Below the pieces are notes generated by a model. That model searched no databases. It worked only from the letters and a program-made list of their open reading frames with translations, and had not been told where the DNA came from. From positions 62,001-126,000 of the forward strand of contig NZ_JAIVFX010000007.1 in the NCBI RefSeq assembly GCF_020829625.1: DNA of 64,000 bases, written 5' to 3'. Origin of the DNA: Nostoc sp. XA010 (GTDB lineage Bacteria > Cyanobacteriota > Cyanobacteriia > Cyanobacteriales > Nostocaceae). Positions 1-8,940 of the stretch are shown in pieces. Every line of letters starts with the position of its first letter. Position 1 is the first letter of the stretch. The translations under genes were made by a program, and so were the position numbers.

Positions 1-112
1 CCAAAAAAGTTGCTTCCAGTAGGTTGTGCCTGGAGTATAGTTGCCAATAGTATATTGATCTAGACGCATATGGTGGGTAGGCAAGGTAGGTTAAACAAGA
101 ATTCAATTAGCT

Positions 113-149
113 AAAAGTTAGAGCGCTGGTTTCCAGCGCTCTAACTTTT
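113..149. terminator. Perfect 17-bp inverted repeat, likely bidirectional terminator
   Basis: The arms at 113-129 and 133-149 are perfect reverse complements with a 3-base loop. The outer ends are A-rich on the left and T-rich on the right, so the hairpin is followed by a short T-run read from either strand. It lies downstream of the SGNH hydrolase gene (minus strand) and would end that transcript and any entering from the left. I see no gene in the rest of 1-266. Confidence 0.75.
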
Positions 150-266
150 CAAGATACTGAGGGATTGATACCAGCGATCGCCTTGGCTGTGGGTATACGA
201 AAATCTGAAGTAATTAGCAATAGGTGTTATGTCTGCTGTTGCTAGAAAACCCTTACTAATGATTTT

Positions 267-1241
267 TTATTGCTTGTGAAAAATCGGGGATACCTGCTGA
301 AACAGTAAATTCGCTAAGGCTTGATTCCCTACCTCATTTGGGTGTATGCCATCTCGAAATAAGGTTTCCACTTTTTTGCTAGGCAACGTTGACCACTCGG
401 ACTCAGCGTCAATTAAAGGAACCTGTAAAAACCTTAACTGCTGAATAAATTCCAATTTATATTTAGGTGAATTGCTGGAGGGAACTAAGTTAGAAAGTTC
501 AGGTACGAACAATACAAAAATAGGAATTTTTTGAATACGCACTAGCTGTACTGTAGTTTTTAGGAGCTGCATATTCTGTTGGAACTGGCGATCAGGTTCA
601 ACTGATGAAGGAGTTAACGGAAAATCAGAAGGGGCAGAGCCAATTTGAAAAATTTTTGATAACCTTGGCCAAGTATACCGAGTCCAAGCTTCTTGAATTG
701 CCAACAGTGGAGGATGAGTAGGAAAATTAGGGTCATTTCCTACAGGTGCGCTAGTACTTGTGGGTTGAGCTAAATCGTTAGTGCCAATTTCGAGAATGAC
801 AACATCACTATTAAAAGTACCAAATTCACGTAAATATCCTAAGTGGTTGCCAATTCCCCAGGAACCAGCAGAGGCATTAAGGACTTCTACAGGATGTTTA
901 GCAGCCAATAATTTAGACTTAAAAATCTCAGAAATTATTTGCTGTTGATCAGTAGGACTACCACCATTAAGAATGGAATCACCGATCATCAGAATTCTTA
1001 GTACTCCCTGGGGCTTTTGGGGATTAATTGGCTCTGAACGCTGGGAGTACTGGTTATATTCTATTCTTTTACGAAAGCGAAATAATTTTTGGTTTGCTTG
1101 AAAGCGATAACCTGTATAAGGATCTGCTTGACTTAATACAGGATTACCTAATCCAAGCAGAAGCCTTAAAAAAACTTCAGTGCTTATAATAGCAATTGTT
1201 ATATAAATGAGTGTTCTATATTTACGAAAATTTCTCTTCAT
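267..1241 (-). CDS. SGNH/GDSL-family hydrolase, membrane-anchored
   Basis: This 324-residue protein starts with a short basic stretch and one hydrophobic segment (about residues 10-30), so it is probably anchored with its catalytic domain outside the cytoplasm. The SGNH blocks are visible: the nucleophile block MIGDS near residue 85, the block-III motif GTND near residue 153, and the block-V motif DGIHPN near the C-terminus, carrying the Asp-His pair. The family includes esterases and acyl-transfer enzymes that add or remove acetyl groups on polysaccharides. At the edge of an exopolysaccharide cluster, the likely substrate is the polymer or its acyl decorations; this is inferred from context. 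It is the distal gene of the minus-strand run, after a broken acyltransferase-3 gene. Confidence 0.8.
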   Translation of the reverse strand: MKRNFRKYRTLIYITIAIISTEVFLRLLLGLGNPVLSQADPYTGYRFQANQKLFRFRKRIEYNQYSQRSEPINPQKPQGVLRILMIGDSILNGGSPTDQQQIISEIFKSKLLAAKHPVEVLNASAGSWGIGNHLGYLREFGTFNSDVVILEIGTNDLAQPTSTSAPVGNDPNFPTHPPLLAIQEAWTRYTWPRLSKIFQIGSAPSDFPLTPSSVEPDRQFQQNMQLLKTTVQLVRIQKIPIFVLFVPELSNLVPSSNSPKYKLEFIQQLRFLQVPLIDAESEWSTLPSKKVETLFRDGIHPNEVGNQALANLLFQQVSPIFHKQ

Positions 1242-1280
1242 TAATTTCTACGAACCTCGTTTTGATCCAACTTTTCATAT

Positions 1281-1728
1281 TCAATCAAGCGTATTGATAA
1301 TAACATTTCGGCTAGCATTCGCTGGAAAGCGTAGTATCGCCGATCCGTCAACTATACCTCCTAAAAAAAAGATAGAGACTGGATCAACTAATAGTTCACT
1401 TATTTTTATAAATTTTCCTGTAATTAAATATTTAAATAATCTTAATGATAAATAAATTAAACTCCAACTTAAGTAGGGAATAATTACAAACTGTAATCTT
1501 GAGGTAAAAGAATAAGGTCTATCACTAAAGCAAATTTTTTGAAGTAAAAAATAAAAATTATGTAGCTAAAAAGAAAGGAACAGTAAACCCCTGAAATAAA
1601 TCTCATAATTGGACAGTCCAATAGCTTGGGCTACCAAATTCTCCAGTTGTTGAATGAATGAAAACTACACCATAAGCTGCAATTCCTTTTAATAAATCTA
1701 TGCCTGTCAATCTATGTGCTTTGTTCAT
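1281..1728 (-). pseudogene. Decayed acyltransferase-3 (OafA/WecH-type) fragment
   Basis: Reading minus from ATG at 1728 gives 41 residues beginning MNKAHRLTGIDLLKGIAAYG, typical of the first membrane helix of acyltransferase-3 proteins, with the conserved His following in VFIHS. A TGA at 1603-1605 ends that frame. The same frame continues with VPFFLAT, and a frameshift then leads into an open stretch (1565-1281) containing RLQFVIIPYLSWSLIYL, the family's Pro-Tyr-x-x-Trp-Ser helix. About 150 codons remain of a usual 330-380, so the gene has a nonsense codon, a frameshift and a truncation. It probably once O-acetylated the polysaccharide made by the flanking genes. It accounts for most of the otherwise gene-free interval 1242-1804. 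Confidence 0.75.
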
Positions 1729-1804
1729 TGAGTTATTGATACCAACAGAGGAAAATAATTAAGGTTTAATTTATCACCTTTTATCAAATAAATAGCTAGT
1801 AAAT

Positions 1805-3016
1805 CTAGATTTTTACACTTGAGTCTACAAGATTTTCTGGTAAAAGTTTTCTTTCAATAATCGCATGATAAACAGAGGTAAGATTTTGAGCGATCGCTTC
1901 CCAGGAATATTGCTGTTTGACAAGCTGTTTGCCATTATTGCCTTGCTGTTGTCTCAGATTGGGAGATTTTAGTAATTGGGCGATCGCTTCTGCCAATGTT
2001 TCAAGTGTACCCTCAACAACCAACCCAGCTTGGGCAGCAGCAACTTCTGGAGAAATTTGAATTCCGGGAGTTATAATCACAGGCAATCCAGCTGCCATTG
2101 CCTCAGCGACGGCGATACCGAAATTCTCCGAAAAAGATGGTAAAATAAACATATCTGACCCTTGTAGCAGCAAGTCTTTCTCTTGCCCCACCACAAAACC
2201 AGCAAAGGAAATTTGATCTGAGATGCCAAGGGACATTGCCAAGTTTTTTAGTTCAGTTTCATATTCTGGTTCTCCTGAACCCGCTACGATTAGGTGAAAA
2301 TCATAGTTTTGTTTTACAAGACGGCCAAGTGCCTGTAGTAGTAAGTCTGGGCGTTTTTTGTAGTGAAGACGAGAAAGAAACAGTATTACGGGTGTTTCTG
2401 TAGAAATGCCGTAAATGTGTCGTAGTTTTTGTTTGGCATCGGGTAAAGGGTGAGGAATATTCACCCCAAGAGGTAAAGTGAGGACGGGTGTCTTAACACC
2501 GAAGTTACGGATATCTTCTGCTTCACCAACAGATGTAGAATGAATAACAGCCGCACGATTCAGATTATGATGCTCAATCAGCCGACTATAAACCTGTTTT
2601 TTCAAGCGGCTTTGAGCTAGTGCCCAAGGTGATAATTGCCCCATTGTGCGAACTAGATAGGGGATTCCTTGGCAACGAGCGATCGCCGCAGCACAAGTAG
2701 GAGCATAGGAAAAAAGATAGTGAGTTTCCACTAGCTTATAATCCCCTATATGTTCCCAAAGCCAAGGTGCTAACTCAGGAGAGAAGATATATTCTTTCAT
2801 TCTGCTGGAAATACGGGGGAAAAACCAGATTGGCACTTCTTTATACTCAATACGCTGACGAAGAGGGACATTCAACAAAGTATTTCCATCATCGTTGGTG
2901 GTGACAATTTCAATATCTGAACCAAGCTGGCGCATGGCTTTGACCAAGTTTAGAACAACTTCACTAGGTCCGCCCATAGTCAGGCTGATGGAGGGTATGA
3001 CTTGTAATATCTTCAT
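1805..3016 (-). CDS. Glycosyltransferase family 4 (GT-B fold)
   Basis: This 403-residue cytoplasmic glycosyltransferase has the two-domain GT-B layout. The N-terminus (MKILQVIPSISLTMGGPSEV) has the Gly-Gly acceptor-side loop of GT4 enzymes. The C-terminal domain has a VILFLSRLHYKKRPD strand-loop for the donor nucleotide and the EX7E element in SENFGIAVAEAMAAGLPVI (about residues 299-317). It should transfer a sugar from a nucleotide-sugar to a lipid-linked repeat unit. Specificity cannot be read from the sequence. It is followed at 3051 by another GT4 gene, with 34 bases between them, consistent with one transcript. Confidence 0.88.
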   Translation of the reverse strand: MKILQVIPSISLTMGGPSEVVLNLVKAMRQLGSDIEIVTTNDDGNTLLNVPLRQRIEYKEVPIWFFPRISSRMKEYIFSPELAPWLWEHIGDYKLVETHYLFSYAPTCAAAIARCQGIPYLVRTMGQLSPWALAQSRLKKQVYSRLIEHHNLNRAAVIHSTSVGEAEDIRNFGVKTPVLTLPLGVNIPHPLPDAKQKLRHIYGISTETPVILFLSRLHYKKRPDLLLQALGRLVKQNYDFHLIVAGSGEPEYETELKNLAMSLGISDQISFAGFVVGQEKDLLLQGSDMFILPSFSENFGIAVAEAMAAGLPVIITPGIQISPEVAAAQAGLVVEGTLETLAEAIAQLLKSPNLRQQQGNNGKQLVKQQYSWEAIAQNLTSVYHAIIERKLLPENLVDSSVKI

Positions 3017-3050
3017 CTAATTTTTAGGTTAATTGTGTTGATCAACTTCA

Positions 3051-4232
3051 CTAGGTAGTGGGTAGTAGTTTAGTTTGAATTAACTTAGCCAGAGTTTTTT
3101 GGAACTGTTCAAATCCAAATCTGGCAATCACTTGCTCGCGTAAAATTTGAGGTTGATAGAGGATGGGGTGAGGATAAGTACCTTGTAAGATTTGAATCAG
3201 TGTTTGGGCGATCGCATTTAGATCATCAGGATTCACCAATACACCTAACTCACCATTACAGAGAGCATCAATTGCACCATCTTGATTCCCTCCTAAAGTT
3301 GGTTTGCCACAAGCGACAGCTTCCAAATACACAATTCCAAATCCCTCTCCTTTACTAGGCATGGCAAAAACATCGCAGAGATTGTAATAGTCACAGAGTT
3401 CTGAATCTGGTATAAATCCTGCTAAGGTTACACAGTCGGATAAGTTTAATTGAGAAATTAGTTGCTCAATTCGGGGGCGATCGCTTCCTTTGCCTACTAA
3501 GATGTAATGAGCATTGGGAATAGCGAGGCGAATCTTAGGCATTGCTAGTAAGATTTGGTCGTAGCCTTTGTAGCGTTCACTATTGTCTAATCGAGCTACA
3601 GTGAGAATGACAGGCTGATTAGATTTTAAGCCATGACGCTCAAGTAAATAATTTGGTTTAGGACTGAGATGAAATCGTTCAGCATCAAAAGTAACTGGTA
3701 AAAGCTCAATCTTTTCTGGAGATAAATTCTGCTCATTAATTAGGCGATCGCGGGTATAACTACTAATTGAAATTATTTTTTCAGCAGCATATAATGCTTT
3801 TATTTTCCATATACTTTTAATTTCCCAAGCATCAATACCATAAACAATAATTCCATAAGGAATACCCGTAAACAGATGAATAAAAAATGCTACAGGAGCA
3901 AAATTGATATGTCCACATAAAATAAATTTTGGACGATTGATTAATGATTTTGTAATTACTTTAAAAGTAAAGTGTGCTGTTTTTAAAAAATCAGGAAAAT
4001 GACCACTAAAAGTAAATGAATAATTGGTTGAATTGAATTTGTCTACAGGTTTTATTCTATCGAGCTTATCTAAAATACATACAGATAAGCTGGGTAGTGC
4101 TTCTTCTATAGCCTGTAGAACATCATGGAGATAAACCTGAATACCACCCTTAAACTCAAACAGGTTAGGAAACCAAAGATGCAGAGAGCCTGGCGTTGCA
4201 GATTTTGATTTTTCAATATTCATTATTTGCAT
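3051..4232 (-). CDS. Glycosyltransferase family 4
   Basis: This 393-residue GT-B enzyme has an N-terminal LFEFKGGIQVYLHDVL segment, a donor-domain strand VILTVARLD near residue 208, and the EX7E motif in SKGEGFGIVYLEAVACGKP (about residue 295). The ATG at 4232 is preceded by AGAGGT six bases upstream, which favours it over the internal ATG three codons later. The start is 28 bases from the end of the upstream GT4 gene. The role is sugar addition in exopolysaccharide assembly; donor and linkage are unknown. Its middle third is AT-rich with few GCGATCGC sites compared with the adjacent GT at 4261, which may reflect a separate origin (inference). Confidence 0.88.
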   Translation of the reverse strand: MQIMNIEKSKSATPGSLHLWFPNLFEFKGGIQVYLHDVLQAIEEALPSLSVCILDKLDRIKPVDKFNSTNYSFTFSGHFPDFLKTAHFTFKVITKSLINRPKFILCGHINFAPVAFFIHLFTGIPYGIIVYGIDAWEIKSIWKIKALYAAEKIISISSYTRDRLINEQNLSPEKIELLPVTFDAERFHLSPKPNYLLERHGLKSNQPVILTVARLDNSERYKGYDQILLAMPKIRLAIPNAHYILVGKGSDRPRIEQLISQLNLSDCVTLAGFIPDSELCDYYNLCDVFAMPSKGEGFGIVYLEAVACGKPTLGGNQDGAIDALCNGELGVLVNPDDLNAIAQTLIQILQGTYPHPILYQPQILREQVIARFGFEQFQKTLAKLIQTKLLPTT

Positions 4233-4260
4233 ATTTATACCTCTAAAAATGTATACTTAG

Positions 4261-5523
4261 TTAAGTATTTAGATAATTGATAATTTCCTGAACTCGGCTA
4301 GCCAATCTCTGGCGATATAGACCCCAATTCAACTGTTCTGCTTTGCGTCGGGCGGCTCGTCCCATTTCTGCTAACTCTTGAGGATGGGAGTAGCACCACT
4401 CTAGTTTTTCTTTGAGTGCTTGTACATCCCGAATGGGAATAATAAACCCTTCTACCCCATCGGTTAAAATATCAGGGCCTGCTGTATGAGGGGTTGTAAT
4501 TACAGGAATGCCACAAGCCATCGCTTCTAGAAGAACCAGTCCAAAGCCTTCTACTAAAGAAGGAAACACAAACACATTGGCATTACTGTAATATTGATTC
4601 AGCGTAGTATGGGGTACTGATGGGATGTAATTAACTCCATGAGGAAGTTGGGAAAGCCAGGTTTCTGGAAATTCGTTCACTCCTACCAGTATTAACTCTG
4701 CCTGGGGAAGTTGGAGTTCTTCCCATGCCTTAGTTAGGTAGTGAACTCCTTTGCGAGCACCGACGCGACCGACAAACAAGGCACGAAAAGTTTGATCTAG
4801 CTTGGGTTGGGGTTGAAAATAATCAATCGGTGCGCCGTAAGGGATAACCGTAATTTTGTCAGGACTAACCCCTTCCCTGAGTAAGGATTGCTGGGTAATG
4901 GAAGAGGCAACAAAAATATGATCAGCAAGAGCTACTTCCTGCTCTTTGCGTCTCAACTTCCAGTCAGGTTCTCGTACTGCTTGCAATGATGCAGACAGTG
5001 CTGGGAATCGTTCGACCTCCTCTTGTTGAATTTCTCGCGCCATGCGGTAGAACAGGATAGGCAAGTCGTACAGGCATAAAATTCCCTGCTGTTTGGCAGC
5101 CTCAAAGGTAGTAGCAGCGCCATCTTCATAAGCATAAACTGCTGCCAGACCCTGGAGGTGATGCTTGGCAACATGGCGATCAAGAGAAGCATAAACCCAA
5201 TCTATGGGACCTTGAGAACCGAAGCCAAAACCCTTGCTGAGTCCAGTTTTAACCAAGGTCAACCGCATTGCTTCGCCCCAAGGGTGCGATCGCATGGCTA
5301 CACCGTTTGGAGGAATCCAGGTACGCCGCCCTAATTCATTAGCAATAGAATTACTAATTTGAGCAGGAAGCCGCTTTAAGTACTGGCTGATATTTCCTTC
5401 TGGGTTATGGGCAATGGTTGTAATCACTTCCTGAAGTAGGCCTGCTTCTCCTAACGAGATTGCAGCGTTGCGGGCGAAAGGATTACCTGTAGGATGTATG
5501 AGGGCGATAGGTATCTGGACCAT
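4261..5523 (-). CDS. Glycosyltransferase family 4
   Basis: This 420-residue protein has the GT4 donor domain: ALFVGRVGARKGVHYL near residue 250 and the EX7E motif in SLVEGFGLVLLEAMACGIP near residue 328. The N-terminal domain starts with IALIHPTGNPFARNAA, differing from the usual Gly-Gly loop but seen in some cyanobacterial GT4 proteins. The ATG at 5523 lies inside the end of the upstream ligase-like gene (41-base overlap), suggesting translational coupling; AGGAA sits about seven bases before it. Together with the genes at 1805 and 3051 it forms a block of three consecutive GT4 enzymes. Confidence 0.88.
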   Translation of the reverse strand: MVQIPIALIHPTGNPFARNAAISLGEAGLLQEVITTIAHNPEGNISQYLKRLPAQISNSIANELGRRTWIPPNGVAMRSHPWGEAMRLTLVKTGLSKGFGFGSQGPIDWVYASLDRHVAKHHLQGLAAVYAYEDGAATTFEAAKQQGILCLYDLPILFYRMAREIQQEEVERFPALSASLQAVREPDWKLRRKEQEVALADHIFVASSITQQSLLREGVSPDKITVIPYGAPIDYFQPQPKLDQTFRALFVGRVGARKGVHYLTKAWEELQLPQAELILVGVNEFPETWLSQLPHGVNYIPSVPHTTLNQYYSNANVFVFPSLVEGFGLVLLEAMACGIPVITTPHTAGPDILTDGVEGFIIPIRDVQALKEKLEWCYSHPQELAEMGRAARRKAEQLNWGLYRQRLASRVQEIINYLNT

Positions 5524-6910
5524 TGAAGTATTCCTGTTGTTGTTTCCAGTTCTCCATCTGTTCGAGTCGCGGTAGAAGGAAAATAAATCCTGCCAGGGAC
5601 CAGTAGTAAACTAAGAGAGTATGGTTGAACACAAGCTGACTATTAAATTGGAGCGCATGAATCAAAAAAGCCGACAGCGCTAGCTGTCGCAACAGAGGGC
5701 GCTTTAATTTCAGGAATGTGCGCCATAGTACATAAATAAGTATGAGTCTTAGCAAATACCACAAGAAAAAACCGATAGGACCAATTTCCAAAACTATTCG
5801 CCCCATTTCCGACTCATAGTAGACAGGAATGGTTTCTCCTAGAGGTAAATTTAGAATCTTATGCAATACTGAAGTGGCTGGATGAGTTGCGCCTAGACCA
5901 TAACTATCCAGTCCTTTTAACTTCATAAATTCAAATGGCTCAATGAAGCTTCCCGAAATGCGACTAGATACATCATTATTAGAATTAATGCGGAATAATA
6001 AGGAATTGATAGCAGGCTGAAACCAAGTGATAGTTGCAACAGTTATGGCGATAATAGGTACTGTAAACTGTTTTATCAAGGGAACAGCTGTTTTCAAGTT
6101 AGTTAGTAACTGTGCCCCAAAATAACCAATTAAAAACAGGATTTCACTGATAAAAAGAGCACGGGCACCGGTCATAAACGAGGTGCCAATAATTAGCAGT
6201 AATTCTGCAATTGTTGCCCAACGCCACCATCGAGATTGCGGAACTGCTAACAAGGGAACTAACAATCCAAAAGAAATAATTGCGTAAACTGAATAGCCAT
6301 TAATGTAGGAAAAAGTCCCTGTGACACGAACACTCGTGGAATTTCCATCTCCAAAAGTTGCAATATCTTGTTTTATATCTTGGGCATAGGTGTTGAGGGG
6401 GCTTAAAGGGGGGCTAAAGAACTGTGCTATTGCTAATAGCCCCACTGGAATGACCAAAAGCAGGTAGGCTCGTAGAAATCTATATAGTTCTTCTTCTGAA
6501 CGAAAGAGATTGGGTAACATCCATATTAAAGGAATGTATAACAAGTATCCTCTTATTCCAAAAATACCAATAATTGGAGAACCCAAGCTGGGATTAAAAA
6601 CTTGTAACAGACACCAAGCAGTTAATAGCAAAATTACCGAAGCGATAGTTTCAGCTGCCGAATTACCTTTGATCCGAAAGGTTTTTTGAGTAGATGAGAA
6701 AATGTAATAACGAAGATAAGCCCCTATTAGTATAATATCTTTTAAAAAATAGATGAATTGACTGCTTTGGGGTAGAACCCATTTCCGTAAAGCACCTTCA
6801 ACTACCACTAACACTAATATAGTTTTTATAGAAGTCCGCCAGTTTTGAGCAGAAAGATAGAGGATAAGGAGAATGGCAAAGGGAGCTAAAACTATAATGT
6901 ACTCTTTCAC
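5483..6910 (-). CDS. O-antigen ligase/polymerase-like membrane protein
   Basis: The 475 residues contain roughly ten to twelve hydrophobic segments spread along the whole length and a large periplasmic loop (about residues 300-370). This is the layout of the Wzy/WaaL (O-antigen ligase-like) superfamily. Such proteins join undecaprenyl-linked repeat units or transfer polymers to an acceptor in the periplasm. The start is GTG at 6910 with GAGG about nine bases upstream. Its 3' end overlaps the next GT4 gene by 41 bases. In this locus it is the best candidate for the Wzy polymerase, pairing with the flippase at 15354 and the Wzc/Wza pair at 29.2-32.8 kb. The family is identified by topology and weak motif similarity, so polymerase and ligase cannot be told apart. 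Confidence 0.72.
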   Translation of the reverse strand: MKEYIIVLAPFAILLILYLSAQNWRTSIKTILVLVVVEGALRKWVLPQSSQFIYFLKDIILIGAYLRYYIFSSTQKTFRIKGNSAAETIASVILLLTAWCLLQVFNPSLGSPIIGIFGIRGYLLYIPLIWMLPNLFRSEEELYRFLRAYLLLVIPVGLLAIAQFFSPPLSPLNTYAQDIKQDIATFGDGNSTSVRVTGTFSYINGYSVYAIISFGLLVPLLAVPQSRWWRWATIAELLLIIGTSFMTGARALFISEILFLIGYFGAQLLTNLKTAVPLIKQFTVPIIAITVATITWFQPAINSLLFRINSNNDVSSRISGSFIEPFEFMKLKGLDSYGLGATHPATSVLHKILNLPLGETIPVYYESEMGRIVLEIGPIGFFLWYLLRLILIYVLWRTFLKLKRPLLRQLALSAFLIHALQFNSQLVFNHTLLVYYWSLAGFIFLLPRLEQMENWKQQQEYFNGPDTYRPHTSYR

Positions 6911-7087
6911 GAAATTGTTGCCTCAATTACTTCTAAATTATTTTTCATAACTATATAGTTAAAGTTTGAAAAATTTTTTGACTAATATGGGATAAAGGCT
7001 AATTTTAAACATAAATGATCTCTAACTTACAGAATATGTTTTTTATAACTACTTGCCCCTAATTATGGCAATCATTTCTAATACATT

Positions 7088-8218
7088 TTATGTATAGCTC
7101 TTAATGACTTTGGCATAAATTTCTACGTATTTTTCTGTAAGTTTCACTTCATCAAATATTTCAAGCCTAGTATCAGATAATTTTAATTGTTGTTCAGCTA
7201 AACTTTCTTCAGATAGAATTACCTTCATACACTCATAGAGTGCATCAATATCTCCATTTTGGAACTTAAGACCAGCATTTCCAACACATTCTGCAAGACC
7301 TCCAGACTCAGAAACAATAACATTCTTACCTGCTGCGAGTAATTCTAACGATACTCCTCCCATTGGTTCTTCATAAGCTGAAGGAATAACCCCAATCTTT
7401 GCCGCACTAATAATATCAGTTAGTTCAGAACCATACTTAGGCCCTAGAAAAAATACATTAAGCTCCAGATTTAATTTATTAACCATTTCTTCCAATTTGG
7501 CTTTCATGTTTCCAGAGCCTACAATTGCAAGACTTTTATTTTCATATTCAGGTGTTGTGATTAATAGTTTAAATGCTTTAATTAAATCAGGTAGGCCCTT
7601 TTCGCTGACTAAACGGCCAACATAAATAAAGTCATACTTCCAGGTATTATTAATTTTTTTGGTATTTTTAAAGCGATTAATTGGGTAGGGTGTATAAGCA
7701 ACAACCTGGTTTTTCAAGGGTTGGCGTTTTGCAACCCAGTAAGTTGCTGCAATGTTCAAGTCTACGTGATTTGCAACGTAACGCCTTACTCCAAGTTTTA
7801 CAGACTCTTTTAAGGCATGAAATAAACCTTTCTTCCGAAAGTGGTAAGCCAGAGATGCAAGGGGAGTCATTGGTGTTGGTTCACCATCCAACCATCCTAA
7901 TCCATCCACACAGGAAACCTGATATCCGTTGTGTGTCCAAATAAATGGTTTATTACTTAATTTAGCAAAAGGATACAGAGCAAGACTGGCACCGTTGGAG
8001 TGGACTATATCGGATTCACGAGTTAATGTGAATCGCTCTTTCCAAGTTGGTTGTCGTATAACTTTATAACTATTCTGTTCACTAGTATTAGTAGGAGTTT
8101 CAGTGATAACTATACATTCATGACCCAGCTGAGAGAGATTTGCCGCTAATGTTGCACTAATAGTTTCAATGCCACCCAGAGAAGGAAAAAAAACTGAGGA
8201 GTATAGTAAAATCTTCAT
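7088..8218 (-). CDS. Glycosyltransferase family 4
   Basis: This 376-residue enzyme has the classic GT4 opening (MKILLYSSVFFPSLGGIETI) with the Gly-Gly loop. The donor domain contains FIYVGRLVSEKGLPDLIKAF near residue 200, and the EX7E element is in YEEPMGGVSLELLAAGKNV near residue 281. It is likely cytoplasmic and membrane-associated, adding a hexose or related sugar to the growing repeat unit. The gene ends 177 bases before the ligase-like gene, a larger gap than elsewhere in the cluster, so transcription may pause or restart there. It begins 12 bases after the upstream methyltransferase gene. Confidence 0.88.
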   Translation of the reverse strand: MKILLYSSVFFPSLGGIETISATLAANLSQLGHECIVITETPTNTSEQNSYKVIRQPTWKERFTLTRESDIVHSNGASLALYPFAKLSNKPFIWTHNGYQVSCVDGLGWLDGEPTPMTPLASLAYHFRKKGLFHALKESVKLGVRRYVANHVDLNIAATYWVAKRQPLKNQVVAYTPYPINRFKNTKKINNTWKYDFIYVGRLVSEKGLPDLIKAFKLLITTPEYENKSLAIVGSGNMKAKLEEMVNKLNLELNVFFLGPKYGSELTDIISAAKIGVIPSAYEEPMGGVSLELLAAGKNVIVSESGGLAECVGNAGLKFQNGDIDALYECMKVILSEESLAEQQLKLSDTRLEIFDEVKLTEKYVEIYAKVIKSYT

Positions 8219-8229
8219 GGTTGAAATAA

Positions 8230-8913
8230 TTATGCTTTGTAAGCAATAGTTACTAAATTATCGCTGTAGCGTAAACCCTTAAGTAGTCCTCCTGAAATTT
8301 GTTGCCATTTAAATTGAGGAAATTTTGGAATACCTCCAAGATTAGTAAAAATAAATGTTGGCTCAGAAAAGCCTGCTTCATCTAAAATGCGCCGAATATC
8401 TTTGCGAAGAAGCGCTGTAATGTGCGCCGGATAGCAAGTATCACTGAAAAGTACAAAATGTCCTTGTATCAAAAGAGCAATTAACGCTCGCCAACTTTCA
8501 TTATTAGGCGTGCTAAAAATTATAATTCCATTAGGACGTAGTAATCGAAACCATTCTCTGACAGTTGCTCTGGGATTTTCTAGATGTTCAATAACCTCAG
8601 CAGACACAATAACATCAAATTGTTGACTAGGTATATCTAGTGATTCATTAAGATCCCAGCTAATCCACTTAATTGAATTATCTATCCCGACGACAGGACG
8701 CTGCATTATGTCAGTAGCAGTAATAGAATTAAAGCAGTCTAGACTTTGAAGTAGTTGAGTTAAGTTTCCTATACCTGCTCCAAAGTCTAGGCAATCACCT
8801 TGAATATTTAACTTCTCTATTAATTCCAAAAAACTATCATATATTGGTTGGTTGCTAATGCCACCACTAGCTGTAGATGCAGCTTGTCTTTTTGTTTTTA
8901 AATTTAAGTTCAT
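8230..8913 (-). CDS. Class I SAM-dependent methyltransferase
   Basis: The 227-residue protein carries the SAM-binding motif I as CLDFGAGIGNLTQLL (about residues 41-55) and the family's motif FDVIVSAEVIEHLENP near residue 105, followed by the LRPNGIIIFSTPNNESW strand-loop. This arrangement belongs to the methyltransferase-11/UbiE-like group. In polysaccharide loci such enzymes O-methylate sugars or terminate chains by methyl capping. A GGAGAT ribosome-binding site lies just before ATG 8913. It sits between two glycosyltransferase genes on the same strand with short spacers. Confidence 0.85.
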   Translation of the reverse strand: MNLNLKTKRQAASTASGGISNQPIYDSFLELIEKLNIQGDCLDFGAGIGNLTQLLQSLDCFNSITATDIMQRPVVGIDNSIKWISWDLNESLDIPSQQFDVIVSAEVIEHLENPRATVREWFRLLRPNGIIIFSTPNNESWRALIALLIQGHFVLFSDTCYPAHITALLRKDIRRILDEAGFSEPTFIFTNLGGIPKFPQFKWQQISGGLLKGLRYSDNLVTIAYKA

Positions 8914-8940
8914 TTGATCTCCTATTAATTCGGGACTTAA

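Noticed and set aside
1207-1455. 82-codon plus frame at the start of the SGNH gene
   Set aside because: It overlaps the hydrolase start and the acyltransferase remnant; no protein features.
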